Below, piece by piece: positions 1 through 11,812 of a DNA stretch of 64,000 nt. The stretch's first letter is position 1; the number at the start of each line of letters is the position of its first letter. Position numbers and translations under genes: made by a program. The stretch comes from Aquarana catesbeiana (lineage: Eukaryota; Chordata; Amphibia; Anura; Ranidae), in the NCBI RefSeq assembly GCF_042186555.1, contig NC_133326.1:95347288-95411287 (forward strand). The letters run 5' to 3'. The notes under the pieces are model-generated. The model had not been told where the DNA came from, did no database searches, and saw only the letters and a program-made list of their open reading frames with translations.

Positions 1-548
1 TGCACTGCATGGTGGCATCATCACGCAAAGAGTTTTTTTTTTTTTTTATTAACGTTACACTTCTGTCAAAAAAGCAATAGGCTTGTAACGAAACTTGGTT
101 TACCTTAAAAACGTTATATAATAACCAAATCTGTGTCTGTAGTGCATGTTCAAACCTTAAAACCATAAACCGTAACCTATTCGATTGTTCACTCCAGTAG
201 TATACGTATAATGAGTTTGGAAATTGTAGAGAAATGCTTAAATAATGCATTACAATGTAACTAAACCTATTCGATTTTAGTTGACTAAAATAATTTAATC
301 TAATAAAATGTACTGGAGATTTAGTCGACTAAATACGGCTAAAGCTAAAACACTTGCAGAAGAGTAAAATGGGACTAAAACTAAAATGCCATTTTAGTCC
401 TAAAGCTAAGACTAAAAACTAAATCGAAGTTTGCTGCCAAAATTAACACTAATGGGAAGTCTATTATCTCAACAGCAGTTGTTTTTGTCTTTGAGCGTAA
501 ATTCTAACCCATAGGACCAAGTGGTTCTAAATGTGGAATTTAGGACAT
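1..548. other. AT-rich sequence with a degenerate CTAAAA motif
   Basis: No gene is recognised. From about 275 to 425 the sequence is dominated by repeats of 'gactaaaa', 'actaaaac' and 'tagtcgactaaa', which resembles the terminal part of an old transposon or a decayed simple repeat. I cannot assign a family. Confidence 0.4.
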
Positions 549-1575
549 TGGGGATGAGCCGAACCCCAAACCCCCACCCCCCACCCCGGTTCGGTTCGCA
601 GCAGAACATGCGAACAGGCAAAACATTTGTGCGAAAACCATTAAAGTCTATGGGACACGAATGTGAAAAATCACAAGTGCTCATTTTAAAGGCTTATATG
701 CAAGTTATTATGCAAGTTATGCAAGTTATTGTCATAAAAAGTGTTTGGGGACCTGGGTCTTGTCCCAGGAGACATGTATCAATGCAAAAAATAGTTTTAA
801 AAACAGCAGTTTTTTTTCGGGAGCGATGATTTTAATAATGCTGAAACAATAAAAGTGTAATATTCCTTTAGTAAAGTGGCACATGTTTCCCATGTTCAGA
901 ACAGTCCCTGCACAAAATGACATTTCTAAAGGAAAAAAAGTCATTTAAAACTACTCACGGCTATAATGAATTATCCATTCCAGACCTGAAGGGCCTGGTA
1001 TGGAATTTGGGGGGACCCCCACGCAATTTTTTTTTTTTTTAATCTTGGTTCGGGGGTTCCCCTTAATATTCATACCAGACCCAAAGGGACTGGTAATGAA
1101 CTGGGGGGATCCCATGCCCTTTCTTTCAATTACTTCTTTTATCTGTATTGCCAGGACTGACAATTCATTATAGCCGCGAGTAGTTTTAAATGACTTTTTT
1201 TCCTTTAGAAACGTCATTTTGTGCAGGGACTGTTTTAAACATGGGAAACATGCGGCACTTTACAGGCATACACTTTTATTGTTTAACTTTAAGCATTATT
1301 AAAATTACTGCTCCCGAAAAAACGTCTGTTTTTAAAACTTTTTTTTGCATTGATACATGTCCCCTGGGGCAGGACCCAGGTCCCCAAACACTTTTTATGA
1401 CAATACCATGCACATAAGCCTTTAAAATTAGCACTTTTGATTTCCCTCGTAGACTTTTAAAGAGTGTTCCGCGGCTTTTGAATTTGCCGCGAACACCCCA
1501 AATTGTTCGCTATTCGGCGAACACCCGATGTTTGAATCGAACTTACATTCGACTCGAACATCAGGCTCATCCCTA
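549..1575. mobile_element. Foldback (long inverted repeat) non-autonomous DNA transposon, hAT-like
   Basis: Two arms of about 420 bp are imperfect reverse complements: 549-972 and 1162-1575. Both outer ends carry GGGATGAGCC or its complement, and the inner ends read 'ctataatgaatt' and 'aattcattatag'. The 190-bp middle (973-1161) differs and has its own small inverted motif ('ccagacctgaagggcctgg' against 'ccagacccaaagggactgg'). The terminal GGGATGAGCC resembles the TAAGGATGAGC ends of the hAT MITE at 57574, which has a clear 8-bp duplication, so a hAT origin is the best guess. The flanking duplication here is not convincing. No coding frame is supported. Confidence 0.7.
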
Positions 1576-1972
1576 GTAACCATTAGAATAGTTTATGGTT
1601 TTTAGTACCATTCCATTTAGTAGTCTGGCTTGGTTCACATAAAAGTTATAGCCCAATTTTGGTGGTTACTAACAGGTCTAGTTATTCATTGACTTCTAAA
1701 ACTGCAATAGAACGATGCTTAGGATTGCAGAAATTAATTCAGATTTTTTCAGAACGAGAGACAGCAGAATGTGTGATATAAAAAGCACCCGATTCTGTCA
1801 GCATGTTGCCTGACACATCTCCCTGCACATTAGATCAAGAATAATCATTATAGAATATTACAGTCCTTAATAATTCCTCTTTCCAAACAGCAACAAAACC
1901 TAAGGTGAAATAAAGATTGAATTAAATAGAGTAAAAAAGAGATACATTTACAGCTAACCAAGTATACTTGTG

Positions 1973-1974
<2 letters not shown>
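1576..1974. other. Unassigned sequence
   Basis: AT-rich sequence between a foldback element and a microsatellite. I see no gene or recognisable repeat terminus. Confidence 0.4.

Positions 1975-2067
<93 letters not shown>
1975..2067. repeat. Compound (TA)n(CA)n microsatellite
   Basis: About 24 TA units run directly into about 22 CA units. Open frames across it on both strands are simple Y-I and T-H or C-V repeats and are not genes. Confidence 0.97.
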
Positions 2068-2068
<1 letters not shown>

Positions 2069-2613
2069 GAAAGGAGACAGCCCGGCAATGCTTTAGTTCA
2101 ACTTTATATTTGGATTACTATAAAAAGTCGGTTGTGTGGTACTGAAATAAAATTTCTCACTTTCTAAAGCAATATATCTATATTTAAACTGTGGAATCAA
2201 ACTCTTCTGCCTCATCCGGTTTATTCGAATAATCGCATATCTTTCTATAAAAGTGAAACTGGCAAGGAGTCTGGCTCAGGATGTATGTATGTGCACACAG
2301 AGCGGCTGGACGGAAGCCGCCCAGGCTGTTCTCAGCGCCAGAAATCGTCACTCACTGTCCTGGGCAAAGTGGTAGTTTTATCTCAGCAAAACAAGGATAT
2401 TAAAACAACAGGCCAAAACCCTTTCACAGCAGGAAGATTGATACTGTATTTAGTTACAAGCTGATCATTCAGTGTACACAGAAGACATATCTGGCCACAT
2501 TTTGGAGGATCAGTGAAAAAAAAAAAAAAAAAGCAAGCTCTATAATAGTTGCATGTTAAAGCATGTAACAGAATTTATAATGGATTGACACATTTGCAAG
2601 AGGTGGACTGTCA
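2068..2613. other. Unassigned sequence
   Basis: No gene is recognised. A short poly(A) tract lies at about 2515-2532. The stretch ends at the TTAA that bounds the next element. Confidence 0.4.
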
Positions 2614-3120
2614 TTAAAGGATCACTAAAGATATTTTTTTTTCTTAAATAACAAACATGTTATACTTACCTCCACTGTGCAGCTCATTTTGTACAGAGTG
2701 GCCCTGAACCTGGTCTTCTGGGGTCCTCCGGCGGCTGTCTCGGCTCCCTCCCCATAAGGGCTCAACACCTTCATGCAAGCTCCCTCGCATGGTGTTGAGT
2801 GCTTGCGGGCGCGCTCCCATGATACAGCTAGCCATAGCCGCTCACTGTATCACTCAGCCCGCCCCTCGGCGTGCCGTGTCATTGGATGTGATTGACAGCA
2901 GCACGAGCCAATGGCTGCGCTGCTTTCAATCCATCCACTGTAACCAATCAACAGCCAGGATGAGCGGCGAAGAGGATGTCGGGGGCGAGCGCTGGACTTT
3001 CGAGGGGTCAGGTAAGTAAAACGGGGGGGGCTGGGGGGACCGGTATTGTCGGATGTTTTTTCACCTTAATGCATAGAATGCATTAAGGTGAAAAAACTTT
3101 TACCTTTACAACCCGTTTAA
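2614..3120 (+). mobile_element. TTAA-flanked MITE, TTAAAGTGG family, hairpin-bearing subfamily
   Basis: Bounded by TTAA at 2614-2617 and 3117-3120. Inner termini are 'aggatcactaaag' and 'ctttacaaccc'. It contains the 'acatgttatacttacct' block shared with copies at 4144 and 14820. Near its right end (about 3060-3097) is a perfect hairpin built on 'caccttaatgcat' and 'atgcattaaggtg'. No transposase is encoded. TTAA targets are used by piggyBac and Kolobok enzymes; which one mobilised this family cannot be decided here. Confidence 0.75.
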
Positions 3121-3230
3121 TACTTGTGGTTCCTCTCTGTCTACAGCTTGGCGCATTCAAGTGAAAAGATTAGTACTGAGGTGGGAAAGGCTGCACTAAC
3201 CCCAGATATGCAACGCATTGAAAACCATCT

Positions 3231-3433
3231 TTAACCACTTCAGCCTCGGAAAGATTTGCCCCCATAATGACCAGGCCATTTTTTGCGAGCACATGCGACG
3301 TTGTACCCAAACAAAATTGATGTCCTTTTTTTCCTAAAAATAGAGCTTTCTTTTGGTGGTATTTGATCACCTCTGCGGTTTTTATTTTTTGCACTATAAA
3401 CAAAAGAAGCGTGACAGTTTTGAAAAAAAAATA

Positions 3434-3464
<31 letters not shown>

Positions 3465-4147
3465 CTTTCTGTTATAATACATATCCAAAAATATATATAA
3501 AAAAATTATTTATTCATCAGTTTAGGCCAATATGTGTTCTTCTACATATTTTTGGTAAAAAGAATACATCGCAATAGGCGTATATTGATTGGTTTGAGCA
3601 AAAGTTATTGCATCTACAAACTATGGGATAGAGTTAGAACTGTTATTTATTTTTTATTGTTTTTACTGGCAATGGCAGCGATCTGTGATTTTTTAGCAGG
3701 ACTGCGAAATTGTGACAGACAAATCTGACCACAAATTACCATTTTTGGAGACCATTGACATTATTACATTGATCAGTGTTATAAAAATGCACTGATCAAT
3801 GTATAAATAACACTGGCAGGAAATGGGTTAACAATAGGGGGTGATCAAGGGGTTAAATGTGTTCCCTCAGCGAGTTCTAACTGTAGGGGGGGTGGGCTGC
3901 CTGGGACATGACAGAGATAGCGGTTCCCGATCACTGGGAACAGCAGATCTCTGAGATTTCCCCTGTCAGAACGGGGATCCGTCTTGTTCACAATGGCAGA
4001 TCCCCATTCTGCCTCTGTATACAGCAATCGCGAGTGGCCGGCGGACATTGAATCTGGCATGCTCCCTCGGTGCGCAGGTACGTCGGTTCGTGCAGGAGAG
4101 CCGACCCGCCGTTGTACAAGTACGGTGCCTGGATGGCAAGTGCTTAA
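3231..4147 (+). mobile_element. Non-autonomous piggyBac-type element (TTAACCACTT family)
   Basis: Starts TTAACCACTTCAGCC and ends GGCAAGTGCTTAA, that is, with TTAA at both ends. Internal blocks such as 'ttggtggtatttgatcacctctg' (split here at the limit of what may be quoted) recur at 6690, 21990 and 33570. The right-hand TTAA (4144-4147) is also the left TTAA of the next element, so two insertions share one target. The piggyBac assignment rests on the transposase C-terminus inside the larger copy at 33413-39339. Confidence 0.75.
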
Positions 4148-4562
4148 AGTAGTTCTAAAGGCTCAAGGTTTTTTACCTTCATGCATTCTATGCATGAAGT
4201 TAAAAACACTTCTGTGTGCAGCAGCCCCCCCAATACTTATTTGAACCCCATCTCGAACCAGGGATGTCCACAAGAGTCTTCACTCTCTGGGGACTCTCCC
4301 TCCTCATTGGCTGAGACAGCAGCGAGAGCCATTGGCCATTGGCTCCCACTGCTGCCAATCATAGCCAGTGAGCCAATTAGAAGAAAGAGGGGGCTGGGCC
4401 AAGCCACAGCTCTGTATCTGGATGAACACGTAGCGCAGTTGCTTGGGAACGGACCCGCGAAGAGGAGGATCGGGGCTGCTCTGTGCAAAACCACTGCACA
4501 GAGCAGGTAAGTAGAACATGTTTGTTAATTTAAAAAAAAACTTGACTTTAATATCACTTTAA
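4144..4562 (-). mobile_element. TTAA-flanked MITE, hairpin-bearing subfamily, reversed copy
   Basis: TTAA lies at 4144-4147 and 4559-4562, with terminal inverted repeats 'agtagttctaaag' and 'ctttaatatcact'. It is the reverse orientation of the copy at 2614: the 'tgcattctatgcatgaag' hairpin sits at the left and the 'acatg' block at the right. Frames inside it are not supported. Confidence 0.75.
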
Positions 4563-4698
4563 GCACAATCTGAGCCCTGAAATAATTGACCATTAAGGAT
4601 GAAGAAGTGCAGAAGAGGGGTTGACCCTTGAAATGCATTAGTTATCCCCCACTTACCATAAATTGCTGTTGATGTTGGAGGTCTGCTTAATTTACATT

Positions 4699-5133
4699 TA
4701 TGCCCCGTACACACGGTCGGACTTTGTTCGGACATTCCGACATCAAAATCCTAGGACTTTTTCCGACGGATGTTGGCTCAAACTTGTCTTGCATACACAC
4801 GGTCAAACAAAGTTGTCGGAAAATCCGATCGTTCTAAACGCGGTGATGTAAAACACGTACGTTGGGACTATAAACGGGGCAGTGGCCAATAGCTTTCATC
4901 TCTTTATTTATTCTGAGCATGCGTGGCACTTTGTCCGTCGGATTTGTGTACACACGATCGGAATTTCCGACAACGGATTTTGTTGTCGAAAAATTTTATA
5001 TCCTGCTCTCAAACTTTGTGTGTCGGAAAACCCGATGGAAAATGTGTGATAAAGCCTACACACGGTCGGAATTTCCGACAAGGTCCTATCACACATTTTC
5101 CTTCGGAAAATCCGACCATGTGTACGGGGCATA
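4699..5133. mobile_element. TA-type MITE with GCCCCGTACACACGG termini
   Basis: Left end TA-TGCCCCGTACACACGG and right end CCGTGTACGGGGCA-TA style inverted repeats. The arms contain many 'tccgaca' and 'tcggaa' motifs and nearly the whole unit folds back. Other copies are at 19003-19423 and, damaged, at 54629. The TA on both sides suggests a mariner-type target, although TTA/TAA (Harbinger) is also readable. Confidence 0.75.
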
Positions 5134-5396
5134 AGTCTCTGAGGATGTAAAGTGGGCCATGCCTTTGGATTTTTTCAACATTGTCATTTCAATTTTTTTA
5201 TGAGTATTTTAATATTATTTTAACTATTATTATTATTAATTATTTTAAAAGGTGTTGCACTAGGCCAGTGCTCGCCCTTCTTTCTTAAGTTTCGTTAGTA
5301 TTAAAGATTTCCCTGATCAGAAGAAGTCTTCTGATAGGCCTGGATTAATTCCTTTACACCATAAGAACTTATCAGAATTATAGGAGAAAAAAGTTC
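5134..5396. other. Unassigned AT-rich sequence
   Basis: No gene or clear repeat boundary is visible. Confidence 0.4.
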
Positions 5397-5398
5397 TT

Positions 5399-5891
5399 TG
5401 AAGTGGTTGTAAACCCTCACATATACCCAGTGAACAGCCTCAGATGATACACAGAGGTGAAACAAATCTCCCTACGTAAGTTTTACATGTATATCTGCTG
5501 TCTTCAGCTTTATATACTGTTCAGAAAGTACACATCCTGTTAGAAGATTTTCTCTTCCTGGTTAGCACTGCAGTGAAGTCTGGGCATACAGCCAAGAAAG
5601 CTGATTGGAGGAAAGGCACACACCCCCTTCTCCTCATAGGTAGAGACTTTCAGTTCTGTTTGCTGAATTGTTCAGTTCAATGCTAATTTATTTATAGCAT
5701 CCTCCTCAACACAAAACTCAGGCTGCTTTTATCATATGTGACGGAGAACTTATCAGGAGTTATCAGGCTGATAACAGAAGAACGGAGCAGGAGACAGCTA
5801 TGGGACATAGGGCTTTGAAGAGAGATAACAATACACTGCAGATATATGTGCCCAGCTCAAATTTCATGAAGTGGGTTTACATCCACTTTAA
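5399..5891 (+). mobile_element. TTAA-flanked MITE, TTAAAGTGG family
   Basis: Inverted termini AAGTGGTTGTAAACCC (5400s) and GGGTTTACATCCACTTTAA (ending 5891). The left TTAA has decayed. The right TTAA is shared with the next element, so this is a second back-to-back pair in the first 7 kb. Confidence 0.7.
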
Positions 5892-6861
5892 CCACTTGCC
5901 GACCGTTGCACGCCGATATACGTTCGCACAATGGCAGCGGTGGGCAAATGGGCATACCCGTACGTCCCATTTAAGAGCCGGGGATAGCAGGCGCGCCCGC
6001 GCTCGCCTGCCGCGTACATCGTTACCGTGCCCACGGGACCGGCGGACTCGATGTCCGCCGGTCTCCTGGCGATCGTGTCACGAAGCCTCAGAATGGGGAA
6101 GTGCCTATGTAAACAAGGCATTTCCCCGTTCTGGCTTGTGTCATGACAGAGATCACTGCTCTCTGTCATCGAGAGCAGCGATCGCCATCATGTGACTTGA
6201 AGCCCATCCCCCACAGTTAGAATCACTCCCTAGGACACACTTAACCCATTCATCGCCCCCTAGTGGTTAACCTCTTCACTGCCAGTGTCATTTACACAGT
6301 AATCAGTGCATTTTTTTAGCACTGATCGCTGTAGAAATGACAATGGTCCCAAAATAGTGTCAAAAGTGTCCGATGTGTCTGCCATAATGTCGCAGTCCCA
6401 AAAAAAGACACAGATCACCGCCATTACTAATAAAAAAAATTAAAATGCCATAAAACTATCCCCTATTTTGTAGACGCTATAACTTTTGCGCAAACCAATC
6501 AATATACCCTTTTTGCAATTTTTTTTACCAAAAAAAAAGGAGAATAGTACATATCGGCCTAAACTGAGGAAAAAAAGTATTTTTGGGGATTGTTTATTAT
6601 AGCAAAAAGTAAAAAATAATGCATTTTTTTTTTTTTCAAAATTTTTACTATTTTTTGTTTATAGCGCAAACAATAAAAACCACAGAGGTGATCAAATACC
6701 ACCAAAAGAAGGTTCTATTTCTGGGAAAAAAAGGATGTCAATTTTGTTTGGGTGCAACGTCGCACGACTGCACAATTGTCGGTTAAAGCGACACAGTGCC
6801 GAAACGCAAAAAGTGCTCTGGTCAGGAAGGGGGTGAAATCTTCCGGGGCTGAAGCGGTTAA
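5888..6861 (-). mobile_element. Non-autonomous piggyBac-type element (TTAACCACTT family)
   Basis: TTAACCACTTGCCGACC at the left and GGGGCTGAAGCGGTTAA at the right, with TTAA at 5888-5891 and 6858-6861. It is the reverse orientation of the copy at 3231. The body carries the shared 'gtgatcaaataccaccaaa' block. The open frames at 5800-6195 and 5888-6169 lie in its GC-rich end and have no family match that I recognise. Confidence 0.8.
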
Positions 6862-7459
6862 GCCTGCTTTCGCTCCCTGTTATTCTCTACACTTGAGTGC
6901 TAACATTTGTGTACATCATATGAATGATTTACTTGACTCCGTTCATTACCATAAAATGAGAAATCAACCTTTTATTTTTGGGATTACGAATAAATGTGAG
7001 GAATGTGTTAGGAAGGCTTCACAGTTCTTCACACCAGTTTATTAGATGGATTTTTGGTTCCTTTTTTGCTATACAGGAATGTCCTGTACGTATGGTTACT
7101 TATAAGGTTTTGTAAAGGTTTTACCCCCCAAAAAAATGTACATCACTTATCATAAAAATGTATAATAGTTTTGGAGATGTACAAATTTAAATGCAGACAC
7201 GTACTCCATGTTGGGCTTATAACCAGCACCCTAAATCCATTATAACACTATATTAAACCACAAAGAATAGGGTTTTTAACCAAAGAAGGCAGACACCTAA
7301 GCTGGCCATATACTGCTCAAACTTTGCCTGATTACTGTGAATACTGCAACACCACCAGACTCTACAAACTGATTAAATCGGACCTTCAGTCATTTATTCA
7401 TCTTTCCATCTATTAAATATTCTGCCCTTGTTGTTTTAACTTTGCAAAAAATAGTAAAA
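6862..7459. other. Unassigned sequence
   Basis: No gene is recognised. The short frame at 6752-7045 begins inside the preceding element and shows no domain. Confidence 0.4.
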
Positions 7460-7863
7460 CATTTTTTTTCTGCCAGTAAATACCTTATATAGCCCCTTCC
7501 TGTTTCTTGTCTGGTCATCAGCCTAGGCTTATGACATCATGCACAGTTCTCTCTCTCGCACTCGTGAGAGTTTGGTAGGAAAGGAGGGGGGGCGAGTCAT
7601 AAGAGGGCCAATCAGAGCTGTGGGGCTGCAGAGCTGAAGGTGTGCCTCTGTGTAAATCCCAGAGGTAAACAAGCAGCAGCTTCAGCTGCCCACAGTTAAA
7701 ATAGATGCAGCCAGACTCAGTGGAGGGAGATTTCTGCAGCATATTTGGCAAGTACAGAATCACAGTATATATAAAATAATATGCAAAGTGGTTGGATGGA
7801 AGCTTCAGAATGGCAAAGATGTTTTATTACAAATTATGTGAGCAGACTGCAGTTCCTCTTTAA
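7460..7863. mobile_element. Probable TTAA-type MITE fragment
   Basis: The right end 'gcagttcctctttaag' contains TTAA (7860-7863), and the GC-rich centre with an A/T-rich shoulder resembles other TTAAAGTGG elements in the window. The left terminus was not found, so the start is approximate. Confidence 0.4.
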
Positions 7864-10390
7864 GAAATTAAGACGGTAGACAGAAAAAGATGGCCAAACA
7901 GTATTTGCAGGCATGCAGATGCAGTCATAGTTTGGGTATCCTGACAGCCATGGGTGGAAACTGTCAGAAAACAATAGCCGGCAGTAGGAGATTTAAAGAT
8001 TTAAAAACATGGCAGCACTAACAGCTTAACTTATAACTGCCATTGTGTAACTTTTTGTACTTTTTTATTATGATTAACGTGAAGGCACCTTTTATTGCAT
8101 TCTAACTCAATTTCTAAATTACTTATAACAGACTTAAAACATGATTTTGCTACTTGTGTATTCTCCAGTTCTCTCCTTGTACACTTAGCAAATAAGAAAG
8201 CAGTCCATTTAAATGTGACGGACACAATATTTTATATGTGCTTAATATTTTTACATGAACATTTCTTAGTTAGAAGTTAGAGCCATCTTCGATAGTAAAA
8301 TTCGAAGATGGCTCTAAGAGGAGTATGGTTTTGCAAGTACGGTTTGGCAGTGGCACAACATCCTCGTGACTGAAGTAGTCAGCCATTTAAGAAATAACCC
8401 CCTGCCGCTGCAGCTTGCCCATGCCTCACCGTCGCTGTAAAAAAAATCTTTAAAGCCGTCCACCTCCCATTATGGCTACAGCAAGCAGTTTCCCATTAAC
8501 CTCTCCCACTCAAGAGTGTAATGCAGTGTGCTCTCCCAGGAGGAAGGAATGTGGCTGCTTAGCTATGGATTCTAATATGATGTCTACAAATTCAAATCAG
8601 ACACCAGCACCAAGCACCCGCACTCTGTACTGGAAGGTCCTGTCACTGATGGGTAGCTTGTAAAACAATTAAGAAGGTCAGGGATGAGATACATGGGCAA
8701 GCAGCAAAATCATCAAGTCTTTTTTTAAATGGCATGGAGGCAAGGAGCACAGCTATTTCAAAACTATAGATAGGTACAATGTTCTTCAGTAAACAATGGT
8801 AAGGTTCTGAAATCCAGAAATGCACATATCATATAAGTACAGCTATATGCATTCAGATTGGAAGCATGCAGGAAGAAAATGAATTATTCTGAAACATTTG
8901 AATCAAAATTTAGTACAGAAAATATAATTTTTACCAATATACATACAATTTTTTTTTCGATATTATGAAAATTGTGTGATTAGTCATTATGGGGGCGGGG
9001 GGGGGTGAAGTCAAGTAACGGATTAGGATTTATTGGCACACATTAACAAAATGAACATGTATGCCTCATTCTGTCTTACTACGTCAGAATTCTATTATAT
9101 TTTATATTATTACTAATATATTATATCTTTATACTATTATATTTTATCAGAATTCCAAAAGTTACAATAGTGTTCTGACATTTTAACTTTATTTTTACTT
9201 ATTTGTTGATTGGTATTATAAGTTGTTGCTTTCATTTTCTTTGTACACTGCCAGGGGAGATACCTGTGCAATATTAACTCATTATAAAATGTATCCAGTT
9301 ACTATTTGTTTTTAACTTTTGGGCTCTGCCATACAAAATGTTACGGCGAGAATAAAAAACTCACAGTTATACACATATGAATAAATACACTGAATATTCA
9401 TTAACCACTGAACATGCATATTAACAATTTCATTAACTTCATTTTATAACTTTTCAATATCAAACACTCCACAAGGTAACTGAAGTGCTCCAAAAGCAAA
9501 CCCATATGGTCAAGCACTATTTTTCAGCCCAGTTAATTTAGTTCCCACCTCAATCCAAACAGACAAGATCTGAATTGTGTTTTCAAGAAAGTATTTATTT
9601 CCCACCAACCTCCCAATGCCACAGTTCATACACACTTTTCATAACTTTGGACCTCACACCAGCCAACCCATTTGTCCCTTTTTGATAGAAAGGGCTGCCA
9701 AGGTTAAAAAGGGAAGATTTGTGCATTGCCAAATACAATAAAATGCCTTGGTAACAAAGAGCACCCCTGCTCTACAATGGAGAGTCTGCAGATGGTAATT
9801 GAAAGCCAGTTCCAAATATGTGCATTGAGAATGGCTAAGGACCATGAACACTTTAGAACACTATTGGAGCAGGATGTGAAGCCTATTGAAGCCTTTCAAG
9901 CAAATGAAGAAATCCTTAGTTCTAAATGATGTCACCCATGAAGGATTTTGGAATACAGCCTGTATTTCAGCTTGCGTTGTGTTTGGGCAGTAATGGAAGA
10001 ACAGTCACTGCGTTTTATGGCCTTCTTCGTGGATGCAGCATTTATTGCTTCATAATCAATTTAGGTAAAGCACAGATCAGGTTTCTTAAGTAATTAGGAC
10101 TGCAAGCCTAAATGCCATAAGGCAAAGTATCTTGCAGACGTAACGGATAAAAGGGACAGTAACCACAAAAATGTTCTTTAACTGGAACTCAATGGGAGAA
10201 TGCATGGAATGCATATGCCAAGCATAGTAGGTAATCTTGCTGTGATTTTAAAAGCACATTTAGGGGACTTCAACACCCCTTTGCTTATTTTCATTACTGT
10301 ACTTTGCTTTTCAGATTTAGCCTAGCTGTGATAGCTAATATATGGAAAACTGTAATTACTGATATACCATGTTCCCAACCCAATATACAG
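7864..10390. other. Unassigned sequence, no gene recognised
   Basis: About 2.5 kb of AT-rich sequence without a recognisable coding domain. It holds a perfect hairpin at 8278-8316, listed separately, and a G-run at about 8992-9006. The frames at 8472-8663, 9654-9851 and 9726-9929 are short and lack any motif. It could be intron or intergenic DNA. Confidence 0.5.
8278..8316. repeat. Perfect 15-bp inverted repeat with 9-nt loop
   Basis: TAGAGCCATCTTCGA at 8278-8292 is exactly complementary to TCGAAGATGGCTCTA at 8302-8316, separated by 'tagtaaaat'. It may be the remnant of a very short foldback element; no flanking duplication is evident. Confidence 0.85.
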
Positions 10391-10713
10391 TACAGGCTCT
10401 CCTCACTTAATGACCAGGTTCCATTCCAGCGACCAGGTTATTAAAACGAACTGGTCGTTAAACGAGGAGCCACAAGTAATCAATATTTTAAGAATTCTTA
10501 ACTATTGTACTGTATTGTATTCTGAAAAAAAGGTCTAAACACAAAACTCCAACTCAATAACATTGTTTTAATTTGCATAAGTACAGAACACAAAAATATA
10601 AACAACAAAAATTCTGTACTGTACAATACAATGATGTACAGTGCATCGCTCGGGCTGGTCGTAAGTCCGAGCTGTCATTAAACAGGTAGGTCGTTAAACA
10701 AGGAGTATCTGTA
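10391..10713. mobile_element. TA-type MITE with TACAGGC termini
   Basis: Begins TACAGGCTCTCCTCAC and ends AGGAGTATCTGTA. Subterminal 'ggtcgttaaac' motifs appear in both orientations. The same terminal plan (TACAGG and CCTGTA, with TA target) is seen at 30394-30823 and 31174-31362. Confidence 0.65.
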
Positions 10714-10772
10714 TTGCAAGATTCCTTAGTGAGTGAAAGGAAAAAACACTAGAAGAGAGTTGGATAATATAC

Positions 10773-11128
10773 TTAAAGTGTAACTAAAGGCAAAACCTTT
10801 TTTATTTTTGGATAGAGTGAAGAGGGATTAGAACACCCAGTTAGTTACTATTGCTGTCCGTACCCACGTTAAGGGAATTCACACTCTCTATTTGTCCTGT
10901 TTACCATTATCATTAAAAGTGAAAGTAAAAGAAAAATACAAAATGTTGGGTTGTCCCAAGAATAGTAATAGAGGGGAAATCTTCCAATGTGGACACTAGT
11001 TCTGGTGTCCTGGGGGGCCCCAAGGAATATCCCTAAATTGCAGAGATTTCCGCTCACTTCCTGTTTGGCTATGGGACGCAGATGGCAAAAAAAAAATCTG
11101 ACTAAGGTTTTGCCTATAGTTCTACTAG
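10773..11128. mobile_element. TTAAAGTGG-family MITE, one end decayed
   Basis: Starts TTAAAGTGTAACTAAAGGC and ends 'gttttgcctatagttctact', so the termini are complementary but the right TTAA is lost. A related body appears inside 30490-30770. Confidence 0.55.
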
Positions 11129-11812
11129 AGGAGGTAAACAATGGAAGTGTATATACAATTCAAATGAATACAATGAAAAAGAAACTAAATGCGAAAAGTG
11201 AATAGAGAAAACAGTCTACCCTAAAGCCAAGCAATGCTGTTATGGCTGATATGGGTTAAACGGCCCTGACAATGTCACTTAATGATGAAACATGTAGGGA
11301 GGAGTTGGAACGTGTGGCGCGATCACGTGCTGGGACGCAGCAGCCATCTTGTGGGTTGGAAACACCGGTTGTTTCTACATGCGCATTTTAAACCATGTAA
11401 ATGTGAGTTTTATTCTTTCAACCTGCAATCAATTTTTACTGGGATGTCTTCGCTATGAGAAGTGTCTCATTATATTCATTTGAGAGTTCTGTTGCTGTGG
11501 TGGGAACACCAGAGGATATCCTTGAGGTGGACTGCTGGTGGAGGTGACACCTTGATTGACATCCATTGCCTACTGATATCTGTTCATAACGTTCTGTTGT
11601 GGTGGAGGCGCCAGATAACACCCTTAAAGCGGATTTCTGCTGAGATTGCTATTTATGACATCCTTTGCTTATTTATCCTTGCTTGAGGGTAAGAGTCAGT
11701 GTGTTCGGGTGTTGGTGATGGTCTCCTTGCATTATTGATGCATGTTTGTTGCTAAGAACACCTTATTGAATACTTACAGACCCTATATCAACATGGACAT
11801 TATTTAGTTTAA
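11129..11812. other. Unassigned sequence with a divergent two-copy repeat
   Basis: Two diverged copies of a ~103-bp unit lie at about 11488-11590 and 11591-11693; both begin near 'gttctgttg' and pass through a 'ggtggaggygccag'-like block to 'ctgctg'. No coding domain is recognised. The right edge is where the Tc1 fragment begins. Confidence 0.45.

Noticed and set aside
1848..2167. Frames over the (TA)n(CA)n tract
   Set aside because: Simple-repeat translation only.
5800..6195. 131-codon plus frame
   Set aside because: It spans the junction of two TTAA-type elements at 5888, so it cannot be one gene.
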